DNA of 36,385 bases, taken from Byssochlamys sp. IMV 00236 (taxonomy: Eukaryota; Ascomycota; Eurotiomycetes; Eurotiales; Thermoascaceae). Below, piece after piece: positions 9,205 through 20,457 of this stretch. Every line of letters begins with the position of its first letter. The first letter of the stretch is position 1. A program made the position numbers and the translations under genes. Below the pieces are notes generated by a model. That model had not been told where the DNA came from and ran no database searches. It saw nothing but the letters and a program-made list of their open reading frames with translations. Location of the stretch: assembly GCA_001931875.2 (NCBI GenBank), contig MSJH02000128.1, positions 1 through 36,385 on the forward strand, written 5' to 3'.

Positions 9205-12030
9205 TTAGAACAATTCAGGTGTATGTAATAATAAATATTCCACTACGGCATTTTTATAGCTGATATCCAAAAAGTCCCTGGAAGGATCTTGATGTCGCAT
9301 TAACGTAGGCGCAAATACCATAGCTAGGTTTTTTATGGTCATTCTATTTTTTGAGCATGATTGGCATATCTTTTCCAAGTGTCTAAATAATGAACGTAGT
9401 GTGTCTTGATGAGCTTGAGGTAATTGTGATAGAATGTGTGTCATTTTTTGTAATTTGGAAGGATCGTTGTTCATGGTTGATAGTTCAATAAATGCTTGGT
9501 ATGATTCAAATGTTAAAAGAGGGTTCGGTAATTCTCTAAAATACTGCTTCAAGACGCTCGTGATGGCACATATATCGTTAATTTCGTCTTCATTATAAAG
9601 ATCTACTCTGTCTCCCTGTTCAAACGCAGATTGAATAGATCGTATCTGGGCTGCTCCTCCTGACTTTCTGTATATGCCTTCATAGTCTAATCCTCGATGT
9701 TCGACTGCATTGATACACTCTGTGACAAACAGTGGTACTGGTCGACCCTCAAACTCGACACGTTCAGTTAACGGAGTGCCAAAGAGAGGTTTGACACCTG
9801 AACAATAAAATGAGTTAATAAAAATATACGCACGAGAGCATATGTAAACTTACCTGATTGTGTGATTTGTGGTAGTGGTTTATTCTCATAGTTGCTAATG
9901 GGTGAAGTTGCTGAAAAGGAAGTTGCATCAGATAGGAGGTCAAAACTGCTTCGGCTTAAGGGAGAATAGGAAGATAGGCAAGAAGAGGGAACTTGAGTGA
10001 GACATCTTGAGTGTGCCAAGAACCCACATCCTTCACATCTAAACTCTGATCGTCCCCATATTTTGTCACTGCAGACACCGCACTTGACAGGGCGAATGAA
10101 TGATGCAGGCATGAATGCATGGTTTCCTTGGTAAGATACATTCAATTCTGAAAGACCTGCTTTCTTTGAGAGGTTTTGTGAGCTGCCTGAGAATTTTGTG
10201 GATAAGCCATAGATAGAAGAGGCTGCTGTGGAGGATGTAGAGGAGGTGGATACAGATGGTTCGGGCTTTAATTTGATGTTGCTATTATTATTATTATTAT
10301 TATTATTGTTGCTATTGTTGTTGCTATTGCTATTATTAGCGCTGTTGCCATTTGTGAAAATGTTGAACATGGTGCTTCCCTTTTTTTTTATACGGAACAA
10401 TGTAGGAGTTTGATCACCAAGGAAGCTATTTCTCGATGACACTTTGCATATGACTGACCCTGCATCTGATAACTTACGGGGCCGTGTGGAGCTTGTTGAT
10501 TCTGATGGGGAGATTGTGATTGGTGGTACCGCTGAATCGGATTGCTTATGTGTACTTAGGTTGATCAAGTCCTTCAAGACCTCTTCTCGAGTTGCTTTAA
10601 GTTCCTTTGTTTCTGTCAAAAGTAAATCTCTTTGTTGACTTAAGGATCTGACTTGAGCCTTTAAGCTCTTTTGATAGTTCGACTTATCGACTGCCTGATC
10701 GATCTGGGTAGTGAGCAAGTCACGGTACTGAATGAGCTCATTACATGCATTTTCAAGTTGGAGTCTTAGCATTGCCAATTTGTCGAGATCTTTTCTTGAG
10801 AGTAAGCCAGCATTATTCCTGGTTAAGAGTGCAGCAATGATGAATTCTTGTTGATGCTTAATAGCTGCCTCTTTAGCATACTCTTCCTTTACTTTTGTGA
10901 ATTCGTCTAATGCCTGCTGACTAGCTTGCTATCAATAGATACCACGAGTTAGTAAAAAAAAAAAAAAAATGGGCGTAAAATGTGTTCTCCTTTTTTGTCA
11001 TACCTGCAGCGACTTATATTCTGCTTCTAACTCTTTTAGGTTCGATCTCGTTTCTGATAATTCTTTTTTAAGCTTGCTAGTATCCAAATCGGTGATATCG
11101 TTTGTAGATGGCCCAGGGGCATACTTTAAAGAAGAAGTCCTTAATGATGACTGTAGGATTTCTGATGCTCGATTAATGCGAGTTTGAGTGGCATCTTCGG
11201 CTGGAGGACTAAAGTTCAGACAGAGGTTGGCTCCAAGTGAGCTGGTGAGATTATCCAAGAGGTCAGAGGAATTATTATCAAAAAAGGAAAGGGTCACTGG
11301 TGACAAGACAGACAATAGTGATTCATTCTGTATATTCGTATTACTTGAATTGCTTCGCGATCTAGCTGGCGTTGGTGGATCTTCGGTTGGTTCCTGACGA
11401 GGAGGTAACTCTGTTAGTGAACCGGGCTAATAAAAGAAGATTAAATGAATTGGACATGTGTACGGATGCAATAAATTACCTTGACTTTATTCTTTCTTGA
11501 CTGTTTACGCGCTTCATAACATGTTGTACAATAAATACCCTGAACGTAATTTAGTGACTAATCGAGTAAGACAATGCGGTATGAATACCTTTTTAGTCTG
11601 AGTAAAGATGAGATCTTCAATTTTATTTTTACACGACACGCACTTGAAGCAGTCTGAGTGATAGGCTTTGTCTCCTGATTAAAGAAAAGGGGATCAACAA
11701 TATGTTTTTGAGCACGTTGTTCCTATTTACCGGTCATGATGGCTTCATCACGGATGATACCATTACATGCTGTACAGTTGTATGAACAATTATCACATAC
11801 TGGCTTTCCATTATCCAATAGTAAAAGATTTGTTTTACTCTCTACGCACTCTTTACACTTATCACATACAAAACTACAGTGAATGATGAGTAAGAGATGA
11901 TCAGTAAGATCAAATCGATTATATACCATTTAACATGAAATAAAGATTCACCAAACGCAACAACGGCGCCTTCTTCAATTGGCTTTGAACAGCCTTGACA
12001 GTTAGGAATAACAATCTCTTCTGTAGTCAT
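9205..12030 (-). CDS. Rho GTPase-activating protein with LIM and C1 domains
   Basis: Seven exons: 12030-11927, 11873-11731, 11674-11589, 11539-11480, 11426-11004, 10928-9854 and 9797-9205, giving 827 residues. The protein should switch off a Rho/Cdc42-class GTPase at sites of polarised growth, as fungal LIM-RhoGAPs (Rga type) do. Domains in order: LIM 1 (about 11-62; CQGC, HVKCFVCDKC), LIM 2 (about 65-118; CTAC, HSDCFKC, CTTC), a Ser/Thr-rich linker, a coiled coil (about 230-400), an Asn homopolymer (about 468-488), an atypical C1 zinc domain (about 542-590; H-x12-C-x2-C, CEGC, H-x2-C-x7-C), and RhoGAP (about 635-825) with the arginine finger in GIYRKSG (R674) and a later KNLAMVFAPTL motif. 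The first LIM is split by an intron whose removal restores the cysteine of HVKC, which supports the model. The start ATG opens the first exon, just before the first LIM. The upstream leader is purine-rich on the plus strand. Confidence 0.92.
10281..10340. repeat. AAT/ATT microsatellite coding for Asn
   Basis: Mostly ATT on the plus strand, interrupted by GTT and GCT. In the RhoGAP frame (minus) it encodes an Asn-rich stretch with scattered Ser. Length is likely to vary between strains. Confidence 0.85.
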
Positions 12031-12782
12031 TGTTTAAAATGAAAGGAAAAGAGAGAAGGAAAGAAGGAAAGAGGGAAAGAAAGATGAAGAAGGAAGAATT
12101 AATAAACTTTTTTATTTCAAATGGCGGTAAAATAAAAATGTAACATTAAAAATCATTGAATCTACCTTTTTTGGTATTAATGGTGACAACGCTAATAAAA
12201 ATATCCCTCTTAGAATAATAACTTAAATTAGATAGGCTATCCTATATAATTATAGTTGCGCTTATTATTAAATGCATAAATGAAGAATTGACTCTCTTAA
12301 ATTCAATGTATCACAAATCATATTAGCTTGTTATCCTACGGTAAATATGCTTGAATGTCGGTTTATGTATATGTTGTTCATCGTTATGACAACCTTATTG
12401 CCCCTTTTGTCATGACAACGAGAACAAGCAATAGAGTAATTGGAAATCCTACATGCAGTAACCTGCATCAGATCTCCATATTCATTCAGGTACATCTCCC
12501 TCTCAAGTGCATCAGGCACCAAAAGGACAGCTATGCAAAATATTATTTGTCCACGTTTGAGAGAGATGGAATCAGCCAATAAGAAAATATGAGCAAAAGT
12601 AAAGAAAAGCACATGATTCCTGTGTATCACTCCACGGTTGCATGATGCTGTCAATGATGTGATGTTTCCCCATTTCTCTGCCAATAAATGTATCGACTTT
12701 TGGGGCGAATTTAAAGAACGCATAATAAAAAGGGCTCTTTGTTTCAACCCACTTTTTTTTTCTTTTACTCACTCTAAGCTCT
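12031..12782. promoter_or_regulatory. Divergent promoter region of RhoGAP and lipase genes
   Basis: About 750 bp with no convincing gene. A purine-rich GAAA/GGAA tract at about 12038-12100 is the pyrimidine leader of the RhoGAP gene on the minus strand. TAATAAAAAGG near 12723 is a TATA-like site about 60 bp before the lipase ATG, followed by a T/C tract. The 138-codon minus frame at 12331-12747 has no homology I recognise and overlaps this promoter, so it is not called. Confidence 0.45.
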
Positions 12783-14151
12783 ATGAATACGATTACAATC
12801 TATACTCTTTATCAATATTTACAAAAGTCTTTACACATCAATAGTTCATTTATCACTAGTTTATTAACAGAAGCTCAAAAGAAGTTTAATACATTTCAAA
12901 GAAAGAAGCATCATACTATCTTATACCCCTCAAGATCAACAACGATATTATCTGCTGAATCCTTCTTTTCAAATCCTACCAAAATATTACAGCAATCAGG
13001 CAATATAACAACTAAAAAGATTATTAATGATAATTATGCATCAACCGAAACTATCAAAGTACACTCTCATTCAGTCCCCGTCTGCCCCAGCTATGTTGCA
13101 CCAAGGGAGCCTATTGTTTTATGTCATGGCCTATTTGGTTTCGATATTCGAGGACCCGAAAGTATCCCGGCATTACAAGTTCATTATTGGGATGGAGTGG
13201 AGGATACATTAGCGAAACTAGGTGCCAAGGTGATCGTTACCAAGGTGCCACAGGCAGGCAGCATCTGGGAAAGATCACTTGCTTTACACAACATTTTAAA
13301 ATCCATCCTCGTGGGGAAAAAAGTCAATTTTGTTGCGCATTCCATGGTAACGATCATGACCTAGCTTCTTTTCACCATTTAACCCATCTATCTAGGGTGG
13401 CCTCGACTGTCGACATCTATTAGCCAATTATCGTGATCGAGAATATCATGTGCAGTCATTGACAACTATCTGTACGCCTCATCGTGGATCACCAGTCATG
13501 GATTGGTTTAGAGACCATTTGGGCTTAGGGTCTGTGAATGCTCCTTGGTGTCCCACTGATTCGAGCACGATGTTGCTTCAGAAGCCTACAATGCGAGATC
13601 AAGCAGCAGTTGCTGTGACAGCGACAGACAAATGGAGAAAACTCGATAAACTGATTGTTGATTGGTTTGATGCGCCTGCCTATGCTCACTTGACAACTGA
13701 TTTTTGTAACCAATATTTTAATCCAAATACCCCCGATGATCCAACTGTAAAATATTATTCATATGGAGCATCTACGCAATTTCCCGCTTGGTCCTCTTTG
13801 CTCAACTTGCCTGGACGTATGGTCTTTGAAAAAGAAGGAGAGAACGATGGCATCGTTAGTGTCAAGAGTGCAAAGTGGGGTACTTATGTAAAAACTATCG
13901 AAGCCGACCACTGGGATCTTAGTGGCAAGAGGTAAACATTTCATTTTATGCTTTATATGCATTATCTCACATATCATACATAGTTGTATACCGTAAGCAC
14001 CTGTTATACTTGTATATAAATAGGTTATTTATCTTTTTTTTTTTGCTATAGATATCGCTTTAGATCACTCAAACCAAATGATCGACAAGAATTTGATAGA
14101 CTTGAGTTTTATGCTGAATTATCTACTCATTTATACAATCAAGGGCATTAA
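12783..14151 (+). CDS. Triacylglycerol lipase, Tgl2-like alpha/beta hydrolase
   Basis: Three exons (12783-13346, 13396-13931, 14052-14151) give 399 residues. It resembles yeast Tgl2 and bacterial family I lipases, which hydrolyse acylglycerol esters. The oxyanion-hole motif is PIVLCHGLFGFD. The nucleophile elbow is AHSMGG (Ser187), an A-x-S-x-G variant of the usual G-x-S-x-G. The Asp is in ENDGIVSV (D339) and the His in ADHWDL (H360), with the spacing of the bacterial family. Intron 1 (49 nt) cuts directly after the Met of the nucleophile elbow, and removing it restores the motif. Intron 2 (13932-14051, 120 nt) is long for this window and ends in a T-tract. The N-terminal 80 residues precede the hydrolase core and are basic and Ser/Thr-rich; they may be a mitochondrial presequence, as Tgl2 is mitochondrial, but I cannot show this. 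The AMP deaminase gene follows 134 bp downstream. Confidence 0.9.
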
Positions 14152-14224
14152 CATTTTTTGCGCAATTAATTACTCCCCTTTTTTGAACTTGGACAATGCT
14201 GTGTGACCATTTTCTATTTATTTA

Positions 14225-14283
14225 TTTTTTTTTTTTTTCAGTCTTTTCCCAGCCTTTTCTTTCCTTTTTCTCTCTCTTTTTAA
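14225..14283 (+). promoter_or_regulatory. Pyrimidine-rich leader of AMP deaminase
   Basis: Nearly pure T/C tract ending a few bases before the ATG at 14286. Similar tracts stand before the TAF7 and RdRP starts, so this looks like a general promoter/leader element of this genome. Confidence 0.5.
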
Positions 14284-14285
14284 TA

Positions 14286-16774
14286 ATGGTTCACTCCAGC
14301 GACCTTGACAGTCCAACAGAAATAAACGATTTTGATCATACGCCTTACTTTGATTATCATCACTTGAAAGCAATCGAAAGTGTAACTATATTATATAAAC
14401 TCTTTTTTTTTTTTTCTTATTATTCTGTAGCATGACAGTAAATATCTCTGTCAAAATTTATCAGTTTCACCTGTTCAACGTCATTTATCAGAGTTGAATC
14501 TGGAAAATGACGATCCGAGTGCCTTGAAGGCATCGGATGCCACACAGAATCTACAAGCAAAAATAGAAAAAGATGGTAACCTAAATGACATAAAAATAGA
14601 ATGCCTTGTCAAAGACAAGAAAATTTTTATACGTATCTCTTTTTAATTGTTCTACAGATAATGTGATCACTGCTGAGCTGAGAGAACTTTATGGTGCACT
14701 TCAAAAATGTCTAGAGTTACGAGAAAGATACATTGCTGAATCAAGACAACGACTCTTTGACGATCCACGTAACCAAGACGACTGGGAGATTTATCCACCC
14801 CCTCCTCCACCCTCTTGGCCACTACCTTCTCCAGAAGAACTAGAACGCCGTAAGGCTAAAGAAAAGGCGCGTGAAGCTGATCCGGTTGCTGCGGTCGGCT
14901 CCGACTTTCACTTTGACCACTGCAAGATTCCTGGAGAGCACGAGTATGATTATCGGATGGGTCCAGATGGGTTCTTTGTCGTCTACAATGGCCAACAACC
15001 GATTCATTCCGTGACTTCACCTAAACAGTTTTATGAGGACTTGGAATATGTTCTTAATGTTATCAGCGACGGACCTGCCAAAAGCTTTGCGTTCAGAAGA
15101 CTCCGTTATCTGGATTCCAAATGGCAAATGTATATCCTCTTGAATGAATTCCAAGAACTCGCGGACTCCAAGAGAGTGCCTCATCGTGACTTTTATAATG
15201 TCAGAAAGGTTGATACCCACGTTCACCACTCGAGCAGTATGAATCAAAAGCACTTGCTTCGTTTTATAAAGTCAAAGATGAAAAGATGTTCAGATGATGT
15301 TGTCATTTATAGAGATGGGCATGAATTGACACTGAAAGGTGTCTTTGAAAGCTTGGGTCTTACTGCCTATGATTTGAGCATCGATACTCTAGATATGCAC
15401 GCTCATAAAGATTCATTTCACCGTTTTGACAAGTTCAACTTGAAGTATAATCCTATAGGTGAAAGTCGACTAAGAGAAATATTCATGAAGACAGACAATT
15501 ATATTCAAGGCCGATATCTAGCAGAAATCACAAAAGAAGTTGTCTCAGATCTTGAATCATCCAAGTATCAAATGGTGGAGTATCGAGTATCAATCTATGG
15601 AAGATCCTTGGACGAATGGGACAAACTTGCCAAGTGGGTCGTGAACAATAAGCTTTTTTCAGCAAATGTGCGCTGGCTAATTCAAATACCACGACTTTAT
15701 AACATTTACAAATCCTCCAACACTATCAAGAGCTTTCATGACATTATCATCAACGTGTTCCAACCCTTGTTTGAAGTGACCAAGGATCCTGCATCGCATC
15801 CCGAATTACACGTTTTCCTTCAACGTGTCATCGGTTTCGATACTGTAGATGATGAGTCTAAACCAGAAAAACCGGTCTATAAGGACTGTCCACTACCTGA
15901 CCAATGGACTTCGAATAACAATCCTCACTATAGCTACTACCTCTACTATATGTATGCCAACATGGCCTCTTTGAACAGGTGGAGACAGATCCGTGGTTTC
16001 ACCACGTTTGTACTTAGACCTCACTGTGGTGAGGCAGGTGATACTGCGCATCTGGCCGCAGCCTTCCTAACATCCTACGGCATTAGCCACGGTATCTTGC
16101 TTCGTAAGGTACCAGCTCTTCAGTACCTTTACTATCTTGCTCAAATTGGTATTGCCATGTCCCCACTCTCGAATAATGCGCTTTTCTTGACTTACGAACG
16201 TAACCCACTGCCTCACTTCTTCCAACGCGGTTTAAACATTTCTCTGTCGACGGATGATCCACTTCAGTTCCATTTTACAAAAGAGCCATTGATTGAAGAA
16301 TATAGCGTTGCGGCACAGATTTGGAAGCTTTCGTCTACCGATATGTGTGAATTGGCCCGTAATTCGGTCATCCAGTCAGGTTGGGAAAACAAGATCAAGA
16401 AGCACTGGATTGGAAAGAACTGGTATAAGTCTGGCGTCGAAGGTAACGATATGCAAAAGACGAATGTACCTGATATCCGGGTCAAGTTCCGTTATGAGAC
16501 TCTAAAGGAAGAATTGGACACATTAGCTCGACATGCGCCTACAAAAAAGCAAGAACAACAGCTAACAAAGGAAGACTATGTGGGTGTTGCTGGCATCGCT
16601 GAAACTTCATCTCAGATTCAACAGTATCTCATGAGCCATCAAAATGACCAAAATAATAATAATAATAATAATAATAATGACTGGATAGATAACCAAATGG
16701 GATCTTTCCCTGGTGCAGGCTTAGTTGCAGAGCGTGCAAAGCTTAGAAAATCGTCTACTACATCAAATCATTAA
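14286..16774 (+). CDS. AMD1: AMP deaminase
   Basis: Converts AMP to IMP and ammonia in the purine nucleotide cycle; a cytosolic, zinc-dependent enzyme. Three exons (14286-14381, 14431-14575, 14658-16774) give 785 residues, close to the family's usual size. The metal-binding HxH pair is in [11 protein letters not shown] (H268, H270). [15 protein letters not shown] is the next conserved block, and [17 protein letters not shown] carries the catalytic Asp pair (D613, D614). The N-terminal 80 residues are variable, as usual. A proline-rich stretch ([12 protein letters not shown]) lies ahead of the catalytic domain. Near the C-terminus an AAT run codes nine Asn. The ATG at 14286 is the first in frame after a pyrimidine tract and is favoured over the internal Met at 14606, which lies in the second intron. 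Confidence 0.96.
16652..16678. repeat. AAT microsatellite coding for Asn
   Basis: Perfect AAT repeat of nine units in the AMP deaminase frame, after the catalytic domain. Probably neutral and length-variable. Confidence 0.9.
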
Positions 16775-16824
16775 ACACACATGTCTTTTTATTAAAGGAC
16801 AATAAATAAAACTATTTACACATT
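16775..16824. terminator. Shared 3' end of convergent genes
   Basis: Only 50 bp separate the AMP deaminase stop from the CENP-K stop. AATAAATAAA at about 16800-16809 is a poly(A)-signal match for the plus-strand gene. The two 3' UTRs must overlap unless cleavage is immediate. Confidence 0.5.
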
Positions 16825-17849
16825 TTACATTTTAAAGTCTTCCAGGCATACTTGATTCGCATCTTCAGGATGATGCCGTATGATTCCTGCCTTTGCTAGG
16901 GTTTCAATATAGGGCTTCCAGTATGTCCCAGGTATAAGAGTGACGTATGGGTCATCTGGATTTGTGTACGAGAGGTTCATCAGCTGTTCTAGTATCTTTT
17001 TTAGATCACAATCGTCACCCAATGGGTTATTCTCATCGATGGGGTGGGGTGGATAAAATTCATCCAAGAATTGTACTAAATCTCTCGTATCCTTCTTCAA
17101 CAAGGACTGGACTACGGTCATATGTTCTTGCATTTTACTAGCAAGAACAAGTTAGCATAAATGATAATCACATCATCTTACACAAACCTTTCAATCACTT
17201 CTGGATTTGTCTCCATTAGTGTCTCTCGTCTAGCCTTTAAGCTTTTATATACTTCTTGACATTCTACAAGAGCTTTTTTTTCTCTATTTACACATCGTTA
17301 GCATATCCATGCTTTAAAGAACAAATCAATAGACAATACTCTGCTAAATTGATCTTGACTTTTTCTGATTCTGCTTTTAGAAACTGTATGGCTTGATCGT
17401 ATTGTTCAATCTCTCGATCGAGTTGATCTCTGAATTGGATCTCCAGAATATTATCGTCAGCATTAGGTATATTTTGTAAATTGCTATCTTGTTTCCTGAC
17501 TTCCTTTTCTAGCTCTTTACTTTCATATATTAGCGTCATCAGTTTCTTTTCGTTAGCGTCTGAAGGTTGTCCTTGAAATACAACATGTCTTTTTCTATTC
17601 ACGCGTGTTTTTTCTAGCTAAATAATGATGAGACAGACTATTCTTAAAAGCAATAACAATAGCAACCTTGTATAGTTTATTCCAAAGCTTTTTTTTCTCA
17701 GCATGCTGTTGTTTAATGATCTCGTCTAAAATATCGCCTCTTGATGTACCATCTTCACTGCTTTCTACTTTGGGCTCACTCTTTGCAATCTTGTCATACT
17801 CATCTGTTGCCTTTGAAATGAGTGTCTCAAGTTGATTAACAAAGGACAT
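16825..17849 (-). CDS. CENP-K / Sim4-type inner kinetochore subunit
   Basis: Four exons (17849-17667, 17617-17340, 17283-17188, 17137-16825) give 289 residues, about the length of vertebrate CENP-K. The N-terminal two thirds is a long coiled coil. The C-terminus has the block typical of CENP-K: YWKPYIETLAKAGI, then RHHPEDANQVCLEDF, which from memory matches the vertebrate pattern of a W-PPY segment, a short helix and RHPED before LE-F. CENP-K is a member of the constitutive centromere-associated network (Sim4 in fission yeast, Mcm22 in budding yeast). The donor of intron 1 is GTTGCT, an uncommon variant. Intron 2 (17284-17339) contains GCTAAC. The ATG at 17849 is the first in frame. A TTG upstream is not needed. 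The gene diverges from TAF7 with 100 bp between starts. Confidence 0.8.
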
Positions 17850-17949
17850 AATACACAAGTATAAAAAAAAGAAAGAAAAAACAAGTCCGCTGTCACAGCT
17901 GCCTTTTTCTCTCTCTCTCTCTCCCGTTCGTCCTTCTTTTTATTTAATT
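17850..17949. promoter_or_regulatory. 100-bp bidirectional promoter, CENP-K and TAF7
   Basis: The two start codons face away from each other across 100 bp. The TAF7 side is a CT-repeat tract (about 17907-17941). The CENP-K side is T/C-rich on its own strand, with ATACTTG close to its ATG. TGTCACAGCTGCC lies in the centre. Confidence 0.6.
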
Positions 17950-19309
17950 ATGGATTCTAAAGAAACACAACCGCAACAACAACAGCCCAAGATTATCAAA
18001 ATAAGAAGGCCACGAGAGCCTAAATCGATGGATAAAAAAGAAAAAACTATCAAAATAAAGTTAACAGCGCGAGAGAACAAACATGAAGGACGGCAGAGTA
18101 CGGCATCAGACGACGAAGAAGAGCCTGAAGCTGCTATTGAAGAACAACTTATATTCAGAGTACCAGAAGGGCCCATGTGCGAAAAACTTCATGAATTAGT
18201 AAAGAAACGAGAGATTCCAGCTGATGTTAAACTACATTTTAAAGGTTAGACATTGACGATATCTCTTTCTATATATTTAGCTTTAATATAGATAACAGAA
18301 AGGGAACATTCACATTTGATGGTAAAGAGCACGACGTATTACTTGTTGATTTGCCTACTATTATTGAAGCACAAAAAACATTGGATAAAAAGCAATTTTA
18401 TAAAGTAGCTGATATTTCACAGGTATTATATACATTTAAAAGCGTATCATTGCAATAATGCTCATACGTTCCTACAGATGATCCTGGTTGATCCTACTAC
18501 AGCAAATGAGCCATTTATACCACAAGCAAATGGAAGACATGACACAGATCCATACAACTTTCCTCATGGCTTGACACCGCCATTAAAGCATGTTCGAAAA
18601 CGTCGTTTTAGAAAGAAGTTGTCTAAGCGAGCCATTGAGGAAGTAGAGCGGGAAGTAGAACGGTTACTGGAGATTGATGCAACAGCAGAGGATGTGCAAT
18701 ACGGTAAAAAGGGCCCACGACTAAATGTGTATGTGTATGCTTATTTTATACTTATGCAGAGGTGGTGGATGACAGAGAAATCGAAATGGAACAAGAATCT
18801 GATGCTGCAACACAAGAAATAGACATTGATGATAGTGGAGATGAGAGTGAAAGCGATGAAGATTTGGCTGCGGCTATTGATCGTGATTTGGAAGAAATGG
18901 AAGAGGAAGATGATGACGATGAAGACGAAGAGGAAGAAGAATCAGATGAAGAAGAAGAGGAGGAAAATGGACAAGCAGGAGATACAGGTATGAGCTGATA
19001 ATATTGAAAGAATAATAAGCTAATAAGGATACAAAGAACAAAAACGACAAGAGATTGCTGAAATTAAACAAAAGAGACAAGAAATCGCTGAACTTAAGCA
19101 AGCTATTCAACGAAAGACACGTGATCTATTAACAGCACCTAATGCAATGCTTAAGGTAAACGCTATATAAATACATATGAAATACTTGTATATTAATTCA
19201 TTGTGTAAAAAAAAAAAAGAATCGTTTCGAAACAGATATCAATAATCTCAAGAAATCCCTTACATTGAAGGAAGCTCATCTGGCTGAAATGAATGAGAAG
19301 GAAAAGTAA
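17950..19309 (+). CDS. TAF7: TFIID subunit TAF7 (TAFII55 family)
   Basis: Subunit of the general transcription factor TFIID, where TAF7 binds TAF1. Six exons (17950-18244, 18292-18422, 18478-18703, 18760-18987, 19028-19155, 19220-19309) give 365 residues. The TAFII55 N-terminal domain runs from about residue 64: [12 protein letters not shown], then [26 protein letters not shown], then [13 protein letters not shown]. It is followed by [25 protein letters not shown]. Next come a long Asp/Glu tract and a C-terminal coiled coil ending with the stop at 19307. The basic N-terminal extension ([13 protein letters not shown]) may be a nuclear signal. Introns are 40-64 nt. The 40-nt intron at 18988-19027 is the shortest I accept here and is supported by the downstream frame. 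Confidence 0.93.
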
Positions 19310-20457
19310 TCTAAATAAAACTCCGGTAACAGTCACTGTGACTGCTTTAATAAAATTTTTGGATCCCCAAAAAACTATAAAAGGAGACAATTCCCTTGGC
19401 CCTCTTTTTTCTACATTCTTGTGCTAGGGCAAAACCACGAAAGTGAGGTTCATACTGATTCTGGTTTATTGCTGGTTGAAAACTACTACCAATGCCCGTC
19501 TGCAGTGCTCTCCGGAGCGCGGCAGCAATTTTTGGAAGGTCCAGAAGGGCCTTATTATTATATAAATAATGTAAATGAAAAAGTGCTTTTACTGCTGCGG
19601 CCACGGCAGTCTAGGAGTATAGCAGCAGTGATACCCTCTTTGAAGAAAAAGAAACTCCCGAAGGTTAAAAAAGGAGTCTTTGCTGATGAACCAAAGTAAT
19701 AGAAAGATTATTCAAGAAAAAAAAAAAAAATTACACAGGGCTGGTGCTAGTTGGCCGTGGTACTGCGTCACTTCAACTTATTTCGACCCCCTTTTTGAAA
19801 GAACCTGAAGAAGGTAAATAATGCCTAAGAGCTTTGTGTTTTAGAGCAATCTACGCCCTTTATTAGGAAATACAAATCATTTTTAATACATGTATTTTAA
19901 GAGTGTTAAAGCTACACTACTTCCAGAAAAAGATGTCGCGCTGACTTGTCGCTTTTTCGTATAAGTTGTATTATAAAAATTGCAAAAATGCAACTTGTAC
20001 ATTATGAAAAGACTGTGCTGTATTTCCAAATAATAATGAGACTGAATGTCGTGCTTTCCAAATTTAGATGTCGTATTGAAACCATTGTAATGTTATCGAA
20101 GTAACAACAAATACAAAAAGAATATGGCTCACTAACCCACTTGACAGTAATATTAACAGGTGGGCTGTCTTAGAGTTGAAAATTAACAAACATGAAGAAA
20201 ACTACTTGGGTTTATTGAACGGTATAAAACGGCCATAAACGGAAAATTCCCGACTTATCTTCCTCTTCTGTCAACTTCAGCATACTACAGCTGATGGCAG
20301 TGGGTAAGTTATCCTTTGGTAAAGAAGAAGCAAGTGCATTCTTACTAAAAACTTTCATATGTTCCTACTTTAGTGCCGCAAAATTTTTAGCAGTCTCGTC
20401 AATCAAGCATTACAAAAATGAAGGTCTATTAATACCTGTGTTCTATTTATTTATTTT
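19310..20457. other. Intergenic, no gene supported
   Basis: About 1.1 kb. An odd-length palindrome (CAGTCAC-T-GTGACTG, 19330-19344) lies 20 bp past the TAF7 stop. Between 19390 and 19700 the sequence is richer in GC, with overlapping short frames on both strands (85 and 92 codons) that I cannot match to anything. A second imperfect inverted repeat (CCCACTT / AGGTGGG) lies near 20137-20165. The rest is AT-rich. Confidence 0.5.
19330..19344. repeat. Short palindrome after TAF7
   Basis: Seven-base arms CAGTCAC and GTGACTG around one T. It could be a binding site or part of a transcript end. No function is shown. Confidence 0.5.

Noticed and set aside
10228..10413. Leucine-run protein on the plus strand
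   Set aside because: It is the antisense reading of the Asn microsatellite of the RhoGAP gene.
12331..12747. 138-codon minus-strand frame upstream of the lipase gene
   Set aside because: No recognisable domain, ragged composition, and it occupies the divergent promoter including the TATA-like site.
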